From positions 1 through 61,262 of the forward strand of contig NZ_JAFFZW010000016.1 of NCBI RefSeq assembly GCF_017826695.1: a stretch of DNA of 61,262 nt. Reading direction: 5' to 3'. Source of the DNA: Pseudomonas alliivorans (lineage in GTDB: Bacteria; Pseudomonadota; Gammaproteobacteria; Pseudomonadales; Pseudomonadaceae). Both the position numbers and the translations under genes were made by a program. The number at the start of each line of letters is the position of its first letter. Positions within the stretch are counted from its first letter, which is position 1. This document shows positions 8,040 through 17,410 of the stretch, in pieces. The notes beneath the pieces are model-generated. The model was not told the DNA's origin. It saw nothing but the letters and a program-made list of their open reading frames with translations, and did no database searches.

Positions 8040-9047
8040 TCATCCGTTACACCATGGCATCAAGCGTTGCAGCCTGGACGAAGTGACGGCGAAAGCGTCA
8101 CGCAGTTGTTTGGCGGTGATCTTGCGATCCCGTGCATCGAATGTCAGTGCCGACCGCAACGCGGGCCAGCAGTGTTTCGGTAAATTCCCCGGGGCCTTCA
8201 GCTCACGCTCAAGACGCTCGTCGCGGGCCTGGGTCGATGGCAGGCGGCGAAACGGATGCTTGCCTCCCGCCAGTTCGAAGATCACGCAGGCCACACCGTA
8301 TACATCGGCACTGGCCGACAGTGTCTGGCCTTCCAACAGTTCCGGCGCGGCGTAGCCCGGTGTCCAGGCATTGAAGCGGTCGCGACTCAGATGAGGCAAT
8401 CCCGGCATCACGCCCTCCTCGGCCTGGCCAAGGCCAAAGTCGAACAGGCGCAAGCCTTCTTCGCTGAGCATGACGTTGCTGGGTTTCATGTCGCCATGCA
8501 ACACACCGCGAGCATGGGCGTAAGCCAGTGCATCGAGCAGCGGCAGCGCTATATCACGCAATTCTTTCCACGGCAGGCCAAGAGGCCGCTCGCAGAGCAG
8601 TTTATCCAGAGTCAGCCCACGCATGAGTTCCATGGTGATGAAAGCCCGCTGGCAATCAGTGTCTACTTCAAACGTGTGCAAACGCAGCACGTTGTTGTGG
8701 CGAAGGCGTCGGGTCAGGGCGAACTCGCTGTATAGCAAGGCACTGGCGTCCGGCGACTCGGCAAATTCTTCGCTGAGGATTTTCAGCGCCACATACGGAT
8801 CAGGCTCGCCGAACTGTTCGCTCAGCAAGTCCCGTGCACGGTAGACCGCGCCCATGCCACCGGCACCCAGCAGACGCTCGATACGGTAACGCCCCGCCAG
8901 CACCTCGGGCATCTCACCGATACTGGCCTTGGTCGGCGCCAGTGCAGGTTCGGCCTTGTGCGACTTGGCGAACGCAAAGTAGGTCAGGTTGTTGTCCTGC
9001 TCTTCGCTCACCAGCAGGTCGTCGGTCGGTCGTATGAGTTCGGTCAT
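8040..9047 (-). CDS. stk1: Cytoplasmic Ser/Thr protein kinase of the T6SS locus (Stk1-like)
   Basis: The 335-aa protein is a eukaryotic-type kinase: YRIERLLGAGGMGAVYRARD (glycine loop), VALKIL (ATP-binding Lys), HGDMKPSNVML (catalytic loop) and LFDFGLGQ (metal-binding DFG). The catalytic loop has HGD instead of HRD, so it is a non-RD kinase. The domain fills most of the protein; there is no membrane segment or periplasmic domain, unlike PpkA of HSI-I. Partner of the phosphatase next door (ATGA overlap). In the P. aeruginosa HSI-II locus the same pair, stp1-stk1, follows icmF2. The natural substrate here is probably the FHA protein of the cluster; that is inference from family knowledge. Confidence 0.9.
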   Translation of the reverse strand: MTELIRPTDDLLVSEEQDNNLTYFAFAKSHKAEPALAPTKASIGEMPEVLAGRYRIERLLGAGGMGAVYRARDLLSEQFGEPDPYVALKILSEEFAESPDASALLYSEFALTRRLRHNNVLRLHTFEVDTDCQRAFITMELMRGLTLDKLLCERPLGLPWKELRDIALPLLDALAYAHARGVLHGDMKPSNVMLSEEGLRLFDFGLGQAEEGVMPGLPHLSRDRFNAWTPGYAAPELLEGQTLSASADVYGVACVIFELAGGKHPFRRLPSTQARDERLERELKAPGNLPKHCWPALRSALTFDARDRKITAKQLRDAFAVTSSRLQRLMPWCNG

Positions 9048-9772
9048 TTGCGGATCACCACGGCCGTCAGATTATCCCGCGCCGAGCCACGCAAGGCGCC
9101 ATCGAACAGGCGCTCCAGCGCGACCTGGGGTGCGGTCAGACTCAGGGCGCTACCCAGTGCATCACTGCTGAGTCCCTGATACAGGCCATCACTGCACAGC
9201 AGAAACGCATCGCCGGGATACACCTCCAGTTCCAGTACATCCAGAGTCAGTTGTTCTGCTGCACCGACTGCACGCGTCAAGGCATGCGCAGCAGGATGGG
9301 CACGGGCCTGTTCGACGCTCATTTTCTGTTCGTCGATCAGTTGCTGTTGCAGTGAATGATCCTTGGACAGTTGGTACAGACGCTGTCCACGCCACAGGTA
9401 ACAACGGCTGTCGCCCGCCCAGATGCAGGCAGCACGATTGCCTTCGACCATCAACGCAACCACGGTGCTACCCATGATGCTGTCGTGGTGCCCCGCAGTG
9501 ACCGTCAGTTCCTGACCCAAACGGCGGTTAAGCCAGTGCAGGCATTGACGAATGCTCTTGAGGCGCTCGTCAAATCCTTCCTGGACCGGCAATTCCGCCA
9601 GGCTGGCGACGATCAACTGGCTGGCGACATCACCACCCTGATGACCGCCCATGCCATCCGCGACCACCCACAGCCCATGCTGTGGGGAGTTCAGAAAAGC
9701 GTCTTCGTTGCGCGCCCGAACCTTGCCGGCATCGGTGCGCGCAGCGCTACGCCAGGGGCTGGCTACCAGCAT
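9044..9772 (-). CDS. stp1: PP2C-type Ser/Thr phosphatase of the T6SS locus (Stp1-like)
   Basis: The 242-aa protein shows the PP2C metal-binding motifs in order: RARNEDA, WVVADGMGGHQGGDVAS, GSTVVALMVEG, IWAGDSRCYLWR, FLLCSDGLYQG and ARDNLTAVVI. It should remove phosphates placed by the adjacent kinase and so reset assembly control of the secretion machine. Its ATG (9772-9770) shares one base with the tssM stop codon (TGATG), and its own stop overlaps the kinase start. These overlaps tie tssM, phosphatase and kinase into one translational unit. A TTG at 9775 is a possible but less likely start. Confidence 0.93.
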   Translation of the reverse strand: MLVASPWRSAARTDAGKVRARNEDAFLNSPQHGLWVVADGMGGHQGGDVASQLIVASLAELPVQEGFDERLKSIRQCLHWLNRRLGQELTVTAGHHDSIMGSTVVALMVEGNRAACIWAGDSRCYLWRGQRLYQLSKDHSLQQQLIDEQKMSVEQARAHPAAHALTRAVGAAEQLTLDVLELEVYPGDAFLLCSDGLYQGLSSDALGSALSLTAPQVALERLFDGALRGSARDNLTAVVIRK

Positions 9773-12700
9773 CAAAGCTGCCCCGGCATGCGGAAGCTGC
9801 GCAGCGTGCCCATGTCGAACGGGTTAGGCGTGCGCTGGCTGGTCAACAGGTAGTTGGCGCGTAGCCCCCCCACGTCGGCCTTGAGCACCAGGACGTCACG
9901 CCCCTTCAGGTATTCGGTCTGCATCAGATCGAACAGGCGGAACAGCGACCATGGGCCGGTATTCTTCTCGAGACCCAGCGGACGGCCAGCCATTCTGTCG
10001 AGTACCAGACTGGTGCGACCGTCTTCGGCATCAGTAGGCCATTTGAACGACACCGGTACGATCGGACCGTGGCGATATTCAATGGTCTTGTCGCCAAACT
10101 TGAACTCGGAGCGGCTGACAGCCGGGTCGAGGGTGTAAGGCTCCAGCTTGAACTGCACTTGCGGCTCGGCGGGGTTGTCAGCGAAGAAGCTTTGACGGAT
10201 CACCAGTGCCGAAGCCATCTGGTCGAGGTAGACCTTGGAAACCGGCAAGGTGTAGCCATCGACGCTGCGCATGCGGTAGTTGCCCGGATCGCCACTGACG
10301 AACGGACGCATGTAGCTGTCGAAGAAGCGATCAGCAATACCCTGAGCCTTGAAGAACTCACGGAAATCGCTGATTGCCACGTCGCTGGCGCTGTGGGCAT
10401 CGAATGGATAACGCTTGCTGATCGCCTTGCCGTAGAAACTGTACAACTCGCTCTGGTAGCGCTGGTTCAAATACTGATAGGCATCGCCCAACACCAGACG
10501 CCAGGTGTCTTCTGCCAGTACGTTGAACCACACACCCACCGGACGTGGCAAACGACCGGAAGTGGTGCGCAGGTTGCTCAGCGCATCCCGCTGGCCGCCC
10601 ATGCGGTTTTTCGCCATTTCGAAAGCAGCCTGATCCGGCGAGCTGGAACGGGCCAGACTTGCCATCTGCAGTTGCAGCTCGTTGAGCGCGGCCAGAGCCG
10701 GAGTCAGGTCGGCAGTCGGGCCGTTGTTGTCATCCAGCAAGCGATGCAATGGCTCGAAGCGGCTTTGCAGAGATTTTCTGGCAGTATCCGGCAAATTCTT
10801 TGCCAACGCATCGGATGCCTTGCCTGCTGCAGCGGCCGCCAGCTTACCGAGCTTGCCGCCATTCTCCGCCAGTTGGCCTGCTGCATCAGCGGCCTCATCA
10901 GCCGTGTCGGCGACCACCGGGAAACGGGTGTTTTCGCGCACTTCAACCAGCATCTGGATGATCGGCGAGTTTGCCGACGTCAGACCTGCCAACTGCTCGG
11001 CACCTTCACCGAAGTCATTGATCGCAGGCAGTTGAACCTGGCCTACCGCTTCACCCCAATAGTTGGCGTAGTCACGGAAGTACAGTTGCTCCAGTTCAAC
11101 CATCAGACGACGCAGGTCCATGGTGCTCAGGCCAGTACCTTCTCCCAGAACCCAGTTGTCGCTCAGAATATCGGTGACCAGCTTCGTTCCCTGAACAGAG
11201 AAGTACTGCTGATATCCCTGTTGAGTGTAGAAGCCGGGGATCTTGTAATCCGTGCCGACAAACAGCGCGCCCTGAGGACCAAGGTGCTGGCTCAAGGTGT
11301 ATTCCGGCAGATTACGGGCCTGCTCGCGCAGCATGCGGTAAACCACAGTCGCCAGAGACTCGCTGCGCAGAATCTGACGCGCCTGAGCCACAAGCGGATC
11401 ATTCAGCGGGTAGCTGAATGGCTGCTTCAGCAAACGATCAAAATGGGTGTTCAAGCCGTTCTGTACCGCTGTATTGCCGGTATAGCGCTGAGACCATTCG
11501 GTGGCGACCCAGTCCTTGAGCCATTGCGCATCGCGGCGATCCGTCATGTTCAACATCAGGTACGCACGCAGGCTGTTGAGCAGGCGGTCGCGATCCTTGG
11601 TGTTGGCGCGGATCTGGCTTTCCAGCAGGTTCGCTACGCGGGGCAGCAACTGATCATGAAGCTCGCGCTCGTAAGCAACCCTGACCACAGGGTTGGCCTC
11701 TTCGCCCTGATACAGGCCAACACGCTCGTGGTAACTCACGTCGCCTTTTTCGGGAAATACTTGAGTGGCCGCGTAGCTGGTGTCGAGCGTCTTGAGGACC
11801 GCCATGGAGTCATCGCGAGCAGTCAGTGCCGAACGCTGCTGGGTCCAGGTCTGGGCTAGATTGCGCAGGTTCTCCAGGCGTGAATAGTTTGCAGAGAAAC
11901 CGCCCGCCCAGAGCACGCCAAACAGTACCAGTGCGGCCAGTGCACCCACGTACAAGGCACGCTGGCCCCAATGAATGCGACTGCGCTCGCGCTTGTCCAG
12001 GCCAGCAAGATCGGCCTCTGGAAAGATGACACGGCTGAGCAGGTGGTGGATAAACCGTGACCGGCCGCTGCGCAGGGTCGGCAGCACGCCAGCACTCATG
12101 CCCAGATTGGCACCGATACCGGCGGTGGTGGCGTCCATTTCCTCAGTGAGATGCGGTGCGCTGGTCAGGTAGAAACCGCGCAGTTGGCTGACACGCTGGT
12201 AGCGGTTACCAGTGAATGCAAGGTCAACAAACAGACACAGGCGTTCGCCGATCTGCCCCAGTCGATGCGGGAAATCGAGAATTCGCCCACGGCGCTGAGT
12301 ATCACGCTCCTGGTGCATGCGCATGATCACCTGACTGTTCAGGCGACGCAGCAACTCTTCGAACTCAGTGCGCAGCACTGCGACATCGGTGCCCTTCTGC
12401 TCTTTGCGGAAGCTCGTGCCGAGGACCTGATCGCTTTCTTCACGCGTGAGTTGGTCGAAGAATTCATCGAAGCCCAACAGACGGTCGGCTTTGCTCAGAA
12501 CCAGATAGACAGGCACATCAACGTGCAGCTTCTGATGCACATCCTGCAGGCGCGCACGCACCTGACGAGCCAGTGTTTCCAAATGCTGCTCGCTGCTGTT
12601 GAGCAGGGTTTCCACTGGAATGGTCACCAGCACACCGTTCAAAGGGCGATTGCGGCGACGTTTGCGCAGCAGATCCAGCAAGGTGCTCCATGCACTGCCA

Positions 12701-13299
12701 TCGACTTCGGCATCCGGCTGGGTCAGGTAACGGCCAGCGGTGTCGATGAGCACGCCGTGATCGGCGAAGTACCAGTCACAATGACGAGTGCCGAGGGTGT
12801 CGCGGGTCAGCTTGCGTTCGATCTTGTTGATCGGAAACTCGAGGCCCGAGAAATCCAGCAGACTGGTTTTACCACTGCCCTGCGGACCAATCAGCAGGTA
12901 CCACGGCAAATCACTGCGCCAGCGCTCGCTGCGACCGCGATAAAGGCTTGAGGTCTTGAGGGTTTTCAACGCGTCCTTGAAGCGTGTTTTCAGCTCTTTC
13001 TGCTCTTCGTCGATCTGCTCTTCACGGCGGATACGATCCTGGCCATCTTCGCTTTCTTCGAGGGCTTTCTTGCGAACACCCGCGCGCCAGCTGACGAAAA
13101 CCATCGTCAGGCCCCAGATCAGGAACAGCACGCTGATGGTCAGCAGACGCGAGGTGGAGCTTTCCCAGAACTTGTAATCATCCACCGCCAGCAGCGGCCC
13201 GACGAACCATACCAACAGCGCAACAAACAGCACCAGCAGCAGCGTCCAGACCCATGTCTTGCGCAGGAATGCGCCGACTTTCTTGAAGAAGTTTTTCAT
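9772..13299 (-). CDS. tssM: TssM/IcmF inner-membrane T6SS protein
   Basis: TssM spans the inner membrane and joins TssL to the outer-membrane lipoprotein TssJ. The 1175-aa product has two hydrophobic segments near the N-terminus (TWVWTLLLVLFVALLVWFVG and LLTISVLFLIWGLTMVFVSW), a cytoplasmic NTPase domain with Walker A GPQGSGKTSLLDFSG, and a third membrane segment (ALYVGALAALVLFGVLWAGG) before the large periplasmic part. The nucleotide site looks intact, which not all TssM proteins keep. Two adjacent ATGs follow AGGGA; the second (13299) has the better spacing. Reading further upstream only reuses tssL sequence. Confidence 0.96.
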   Translation of the reverse strand: MKNFFKKVGAFLRKTWVWTLLLVLFVALLVWFVGPLLAVDDYKFWESSTSRLLTISVLFLIWGLTMVFVSWRAGVRKKALEESEDGQDRIRREEQIDEEQKELKTRFKDALKTLKTSSLYRGRSERWRSDLPWYLLIGPQGSGKTSLLDFSGLEFPINKIERKLTRDTLGTRHCDWYFADHGVLIDTAGRYLTQPDAEVDGSAWSTLLDLLRKRRRNRPLNGVLVTIPVETLLNSSEQHLETLARQVRARLQDVHQKLHVDVPVYLVLSKADRLLGFDEFFDQLTREESDQVLGTSFRKEQKGTDVAVLRTEFEELLRRLNSQVIMRMHQERDTQRRGRILDFPHRLGQIGERLCLFVDLAFTGNRYQRVSQLRGFYLTSAPHLTEEMDATTAGIGANLGMSAGVLPTLRSGRSRFIHHLLSRVIFPEADLAGLDKRERSRIHWGQRALYVGALAALVLFGVLWAGGFSANYSRLENLRNLAQTWTQQRSALTARDDSMAVLKTLDTSYAATQVFPEKGDVSYHERVGLYQGEEANPVVRVAYERELHDQLLPRVANLLESQIRANTKDRDRLLNSLRAYLMLNMTDRRDAQWLKDWVATEWSQRYTGNTAVQNGLNTHFDRLLKQPFSYPLNDPLVAQARQILRSESLATVVYRMLREQARNLPEYTLSQHLGPQGALFVGTDYKIPGFYTQQGYQQYFSVQGTKLVTDILSDNWVLGEGTGLSTMDLRRLMVELEQLYFRDYANYWGEAVGQVQLPAINDFGEGAEQLAGLTSANSPIIQMLVEVRENTRFPVVADTADEAADAAGQLAENGGKLGKLAAAAAGKASDALAKNLPDTARKSLQSRFEPLHRLLDDNNGPTADLTPALAALNELQLQMASLARSSSPDQAAFEMAKNRMGGQRDALSNLRTTSGRLPRPVGVWFNVLAEDTWRLVLGDAYQYLNQRYQSELYSFYGKAISKRYPFDAHSASDVAISDFREFFKAQGIADRFFDSYMRPFVSGDPGNYRMRSVDGYTLPVSKVYLDQMASALVIRQSFFADNPAEPQVQFKLEPYTLDPAVSRSEFKFGDKTIEYRHGPIVPVSFKWPTDAEDGRTSLVLDRMAGRPLGLEKNTGPWSLFRLFDLMQTEYLKGRDVLVLKADVGGLRANYLLTSQRTPNPFDMGTLRSFRMPGQL

Positions 13300-13312
13300 C
13301 ATGCGTCCCTGT

Positions 13313-14188
13313 TTACGGCTGCGACTGCGGCTGGACCGCGGCCGGATCAAACGGCTGATAAGGTTGCAAAACGGTTTCGCGCTGCTCACCCAGTACCCAG
13401 GCGAAGCCGAAATACATCACCGCCAGGCAGACCAGGGTAAACAACACCACCATCCACGCAGGCACAATGCGCACCAGGCTGCGGCGCTGATTGTTCAAAC
13501 CTTCCCAGTGGGGTGACAGTTCGCGTGGCACGTCGCCGCGCAATTGACGAATCTGGCGATACAGCGCATCGCGGATGCCTTCAAGCTCGAGCATACCGCG
13601 CGCCTGCACCCGGTACTTGCCCTCAAAGCCGAGTGACAGACACAGGTACATCAACTCCAGCATCGGCAGATGCTTGACCGGGTTTTTCGACAGCCTGTCG
13701 AGAAGCTGGAAAAACTTCTCCCCCCCGAAGGTTTCGTTGTGGAAGCTGCTGAGCAGGCTCATCTGCGACCACTCGCTTTCGTTACCCCACGGGGTGGTCA
13801 CCACTGCCTCGTCCACCACTGTGCACAACACGTAGCGGGCGGCCATCACTTGGCTGCTTTCAGCCCCGTTGTGTAACGCGCGGACTTCAAACAGCTTTAA
13901 ACCGGCAGTCAGACGCTCGTTGAGCGCATACATGTCTTCGCGGGTATCGCTGTGTTTGAGGCGTACCACTTCCGACAGTAGATCGGAGGCAGCCGCGACC
14001 AGCGAATTGAGGCTGATGTTGAAAGCCTCGGCCGGGCGCAGGCGGGCTGCGTAAATCATGCGCTCTTCCAGCTGCTCGAACCGTGGCGGCGCAGCGAAGT
14101 CCGTCAGCGGGCTCGCGGCCGGGCCGTGGCCCTGGCGGTCGAGCAGGACGGTTTTATCGTCCTGGTTGTAATCCGTGTCCTTGCTCAT
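13313..14188 (-). CDS. tssL: TssL/DotU inner-membrane T6SS protein
   Basis: The 291-aa protein is a DotU/IcmH-type TssL: a cytoplasmic N-terminal domain (ARLRPAEAFNISLNSLVAAA, LCTVVDEAVVTTPWG, FHNETFGGEKFFQLLDRL) and one C-terminal membrane anchor (WMVVLFTLVCLAVMYFGFAW). The conserved FxGE-type motif is present. It ends 20-odd residues after the anchor with a Pro/Gln-rich tail and lacks the OmpA-like peptidoglycan-binding domain of longer TssL proteins, so wall anchoring must come from another subunit. It starts six bases after tssK and stops just before tssM. Confidence 0.95.
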   Translation of the reverse strand: MSKDTDYNQDDKTVLLDRQGHGPAASPLTDFAAPPRFEQLEERMIYAARLRPAEAFNISLNSLVAAASDLLSEVVRLKHSDTREDMYALNERLTAGLKLFEVRALHNGAESSQVMAARYVLCTVVDEAVVTTPWGNESEWSQMSLLSSFHNETFGGEKFFQLLDRLSKNPVKHLPMLELMYLCLSLGFEGKYRVQARGMLELEGIRDALYRQIRQLRGDVPRELSPHWEGLNNQRRSLVRIVPAWMVVLFTLVCLAVMYFGFAWVLGEQRETVLQPYQPFDPAAVQPQSQP

Positions 14189-14193
14189 GTCGG

Positions 14194-15525
14194 TCAGTTC
14201 CTGATAGCCCAGAATTTCAGTTCAAGCTCGGCGAATTCGCCGGACACGTGGAACGCGAAGCCGCCGGAGCGCTCGAGTTGTGCCAAGTCTTCGGAACTGA
14301 GTTCGAGGATGAAATAGGTTTTGTTGGAGTGGAACGCGATCTGCCTCGGGGCCACCGGTAACGGTTTGACCTTGATACCTGGCAGATGCAGGTTGACCAG
14401 TTGGCGGATACGCTCCACAGGACCGACCTTGAGGTGTGCCGGCAAGCGGTGGCGCAGTTCTTCGGAGTCGCAGTTGGCACTGGCTGCCAGCACGAACGAC
14501 GCCGAGCCCAGCAGTTTGTGATCGTGCAGCGGCGATACGATGATGCCGTACTGACGGGCCTGCAGAACCAGCTCAATGGCGTGCTGTTCCAGCACCATGG
14601 ACAGCACCTGACGGATCGCCTCCATCAACTTGCGGAAACTGGCGCCCTGATCGCTGTGCTGATAACGACTGTCCAGACGCGGTCTCTTGCTGTCACTGGA
14701 GAAGGTCGCCAGATCGCCGAGCATGGTCAGCAGCGTGCGATACAGCTCTTCAGGGTGCACTTGCTCAAGGCCCAGATAGTGGCGCAGCAGCAACTCGGTG
14801 CGGTTGATCAGTTGCAGCATCATGAAGTCACCGACTTCAGCACCGCCCACCTTGCCGTTGGAGCGAATCCGGTCAGCGATTGTGTCGCCCCGGTGGCTGA
14901 GCATGCTGATGACTTCCTTGAGGCAGGACAACAGGTAGCTGGAAGCGTGAGCCTGGATGTAGGTCGGCACAAAATCGGGGTCGAGGCTGATCACGCCATC
15001 CGGCGTGGTGTCGAGCACTTCGCAGACCTTCAGCTTCACGTAAGCCTGATCGCTCTGCTGCTGGCCAAGCAGCAGTTTGAAGTCGGGGCGACCGCAGCTG
15101 ACCTGACTCGAGGAGTCATCGCCCGCGTTGGAGTCGGACACCTCGGCCTCATACGCGGTATAGCGCGCCAGCACATCGGACTGCTCGGGGCGACGCGATT
15201 CGATGTGGTTACCCGTGACGAGCGGCAGCGCGAGATAAATCGGCGTATTGCCGGTATTGGGCGGCACGTCGAGCGCCAGCGGCTCTGTGTTGCCTCCCAG
15301 TTCGAACAGACTGCCGTCCGGCAGAATTCCCGAGGCATTGCTGATGACCAGCTTGCCCATGTTGAGAAACTGCAGGTCGATGTCCAGGCTCAGAAAACCC
15401 CAGGTATAGCTACCCAGCAACTGGGTACGGGTTTTCATCTGGTGATCGTAATAGCGATCGTTGTGCTGGAAGTGCTGCGGACGCAGCAACATGCCTTCCT
15501 GCCAAATGACTTTATGGGAATTCAT
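14194..15525 (-). CDS. tssK: TssK baseplate protein
   Basis: TssK links the baseplate to the TssJLM membrane complex. The 443-aa product opens with KVIWQEGMLLRPQHFQHNDR, the near-invariant TssK N-terminus, and has the usual length. It lies two bases after tssJ and six before tssL, so the three genes are translated in series. No unusual residues stand out. Confidence 0.96.
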   Translation of the reverse strand: MNSHKVIWQEGMLLRPQHFQHNDRYYDHQMKTRTQLLGSYTWGFLSLDIDLQFLNMGKLVISNASGILPDGSLFELGGNTEPLALDVPPNTGNTPIYLALPLVTGNHIESRRPEQSDVLARYTAYEAEVSDSNAGDDSSSQVSCGRPDFKLLLGQQQSDQAYVKLKVCEVLDTTPDGVISLDPDFVPTYIQAHASSYLLSCLKEVISMLSHRGDTIADRIRSNGKVGGAEVGDFMMLQLINRTELLLRHYLGLEQVHPEELYRTLLTMLGDLATFSSDSKRPRLDSRYQHSDQGASFRKLMEAIRQVLSMVLEQHAIELVLQARQYGIIVSPLHDHKLLGSASFVLAASANCDSEELRHRLPAHLKVGPVERIRQLVNLHLPGIKVKPLPVAPRQIAFHSNKTYFILELSSEDLAQLERSGGFAFHVSGEFAELELKFWAIRN

Positions 15526-15527
15526 GG

Positions 15528-16028
15528 TCAGTCATCTGCCTTGGCGAGCGGTTCATTAGTGTTGCGAATGCCGTTCTGGTCGAGCGTCAAATCGGCGTCA
15601 GTGATCTCTACCGGCGTCACTTGCAGCGTGTAGCGCCATCTGCTGTCCGGCAGGTCCCGATAGGCTGCAAGAACGCCGACGTAACGGCTGCCTTCCTGCA
15701 GGCTGAGCTTGAGCTCGACGGTTTCACCCGGACGCAGTTCCAGTTCCTCCGAGGCAACCATGTCTGGCGCCAGCGATTCTTTCGCACGTTCATACAGGCT
15801 GAAGAAATCCGCGTTTTCAAACGCCACCGGATGCTTGAGTTCGAACAGGCGCACCACGACAGGCGATGGGCGACCATTCAGATCCGGGTTCACCTGATCG
15901 CTGGCGGTCAGCTTCAGGTTGAGTTTGGTGACGTGTGAATACGGCGACAACGTAGAGCAGCCAGCCAGCACCACCAGGGCGGTCAGCGCAGCCAGCATGT
16001 TGAAGAAAGCAGTCGAGCGGCGAGACAT
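15528..16028 (-). CDS. tssJ: TssJ outer-membrane lipoprotein (Lip2-like)
   Basis: The 166-aa protein has a lipobox, LTALVVLAGC, so mature TssJ is lipidated at Cys and sits in the outer membrane, where it holds TssM. The rest fits the TssJ beta-sandwich: LNLKLTASDQVNPD, SPVVVRLFELKHPVAFENAD and a C-terminal strand LQVTPVEITDADLTLDQNGI. Two in-frame ATGs exist. The one at 16028 follows AAGGAT at good spacing, while 16037 would overlap that ribosome-binding site. Confidence 0.94.
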   Translation of the reverse strand: MSRRSTAFFNMLAALTALVVLAGCSTLSPYSHVTKLNLKLTASDQVNPDLNGRPSPVVVRLFELKHPVAFENADFFSLYERAKESLAPDMVASEELELRPGETVELKLSLQEGSRYVGVLAAYRDLPDSRWRYTLQVTPVEITDADLTLDQNGIRNTNEPLAKADD

Positions 16029-16033
16029 GCGTA

Positions 16034-17230
16034 TCATCCTTGGTGGTCAGTGTGGAGTGTGGAAATCAAACGAATCTGCTCTTCGTAGGCCTGAGCGAAA
16101 TCGCGGGCCAGAAGGCGCTCGCTCCAGTCAGTATCCTGGCGCAACGCCTGGTGATAGCGGCCATAGGCTCTCCAGCGGCTGCCGGAGGTAGCAATCAGCG
16201 GCTTGTTGTCGCGCTCGAAACGCAACGTGAGCTGTTGTGGAGAGAAGTGTTCAAGCGTGCCGCGAACAGCCGCGCGGCTGGCTGTGAGCAAGGCGACCTG
16301 ATGGGCCTGCAGATCACGGAAGGCGCGCGATATCGCCTGATCGGCCGGCAACTGTCCGGGCTTGTTGCCATGCAGCAGAATGTCCAGTGCTTCACCAGCG
16401 TCGACGGCAAACTTCAACGGATTTTTCTGTGTGCCTTGCACTGTGGTCTGCGCCAGGCGCAACTCGTTCTTGAGCTCGCTGCGCGTGCGCAGGCTCTGCT
16501 GTAAACCACCGACGCTTTGCTTGAGCAAGCGCGCTGCGTTCAGAGCCAGAGCCTCTTTCGCATCGTGGTCGAGCCCTTTGAGGTCAACGCCCAGCGCAGC
16601 CCCGAATTTTTCCCAGAAACCGTCAGCCTGACGCTCGACCGGTGGTGGGGCCGGCGCAGGTGCGGGTTCTTTTGGAACCTCGACCAGTTCCGGCACCAGC
16701 AGGCTTTCCATGTCGATACGGGCATAGTCAGCGCGCTGACGGCCATCATCGATTACGTTGCTGGGTGAAATCAGCTCTTCGATTTCCGAGTAAACGCGCT
16801 CCTGCTGATCGAGCGCATTGAGCGGATCAAGATCAAGGAATGCGTCGTCCGGGATAATGCTACCAGCCGCCTGCGGACGACCGACTTCCACGTCGAAGGC
16901 CGCCGGGTCGCGCACCAGTCGGGCACGGATTTCGAAATCGCCCAGAATGTATTCACTGCCATGCTCGATGCGTACCGCTTCGCCCTTGCGCAGGCGCGTG
17001 CCGTTGGTGCTGTCCTGGATACCGTTGCTGCTGGTATCGGTCAGAAAAAACGAGCCGTCGCGATAGCTGATCAACGCGTGATGATTGGACAAGTGCCGCT
17101 TACGGTCGGGGATGATCCAATCGCAATCGTCACCTCGGCCAATCACGCCGCCAGCCTGTTTGAAGGTCTTTTGGCACAAGTCAGTGGGCACGAACTGCTT
17201 GGTGTTCAGCATTTCGAAAACCAGTTCCAT
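16034..17230 (-). CDS. FHA-domain T6SS regulator/scaffold (Fha2/TagH-like)
   Basis: The 398-aa protein begins with an FHA domain, which binds phosphothreonine: GGVIGRGDDCDWIIPD, HLSNHHALI and LTDTSSNGIQ provide the expected Gly-Arg, Ser-His and Ser-Asn-Gly residues. A charged, Pro-rich linker follows (KEPAPAPAPPP). The C-terminal half (KFGAALGVDLKGLDHDAKEA and on) matches the domain found in VasC/ImpI-type proteins. The cluster's kinase and phosphatase probably control what the FHA domain binds. The ATG at 17230 is chosen because AAGGAG precedes it; the Met at 17251 would overlap the small lipoprotein gene. Confidence 0.92.
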   Translation of the reverse strand: MELVFEMLNTKQFVPTDLCQKTFKQAGGVIGRGDDCDWIIPDRKRHLSNHHALISYRDGSFFLTDTSSNGIQDSTNGTRLRKGEAVRIEHGSEYILGDFEIRARLVRDPAAFDVEVGRPQAAGSIIPDDAFLDLDPLNALDQQERVYSEIEELISPSNVIDDGRQRADYARIDMESLLVPELVEVPKEPAPAPAPPPVERQADGFWEKFGAALGVDLKGLDHDAKEALALNAARLLKQSVGGLQQSLRTRSELKNELRLAQTTVQGTQKNPLKFAVDAGEALDILLHGNKPGQLPADQAISRAFRDLQAHQVALLTASRAAVRGTLEHFSPQQLTLRFERDNKPLIATSGSRWRAYGRYHQALRQDTDWSERLLARDFAQAYEEQIRLISTLHTDHQG

Positions 17231-17247
17231 AATGATGCTCCTTGCGG

Positions 17248-17388
17248 TCACTTGCCGCGGTTGACCGCCTGCGGATCACCCAATGGGCGATAGGTGTTGT
17301 CGTTGAATTTGTAATTGCCGCTGCAGCCCCCGAGGCCGCATAGAACGACAACAGTGAGCAGGACGGCTTGCCAGTGACGAACAGACAT
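17248..17388 (-). CDS. 46-aa small lipoprotein between sigma-54 activator and FHA gene (OrfX position)
   Basis: A short gene of 47 codons starts at ATG 17388 with GGAG eight bases upstream. The product is MSVRHWQAVLLTVVVLCGLG, then GCSGNYKFNDNTYRPLGDP and an 8-residue tail. LCGLGGC is a good lipobox, so the mature peptide would be about 25 residues with a lipidated Cys. It ends 17 bases before the FHA start. In P. aeruginosa HSI-II a small gene called orfX (PA1664) lies at this same place between sfa2 and fha2. The role is unknown; envelope localisation suggests a minor part of the secretion machine. Confidence 0.85.
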   Translation of the reverse strand: MSVRHWQAVLLTVVVLCGLGGCSGNYKFNDNTYRPLGDPQAVNRGK

Positions 17389-17410
17389 CAGAGGGTCTCC
17401 AGAAGTGAGC

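Noticed and set aside
10069..11859. 596-aa open frame on the plus strand opposite tssM
   Set aside because: Antisense frame of a GC-rich gene, rich in Arg, Gln, His and Leu with no domain; tssM on the other strand is certain. The same holds for long frames opposite clpV, tssK and tssC.
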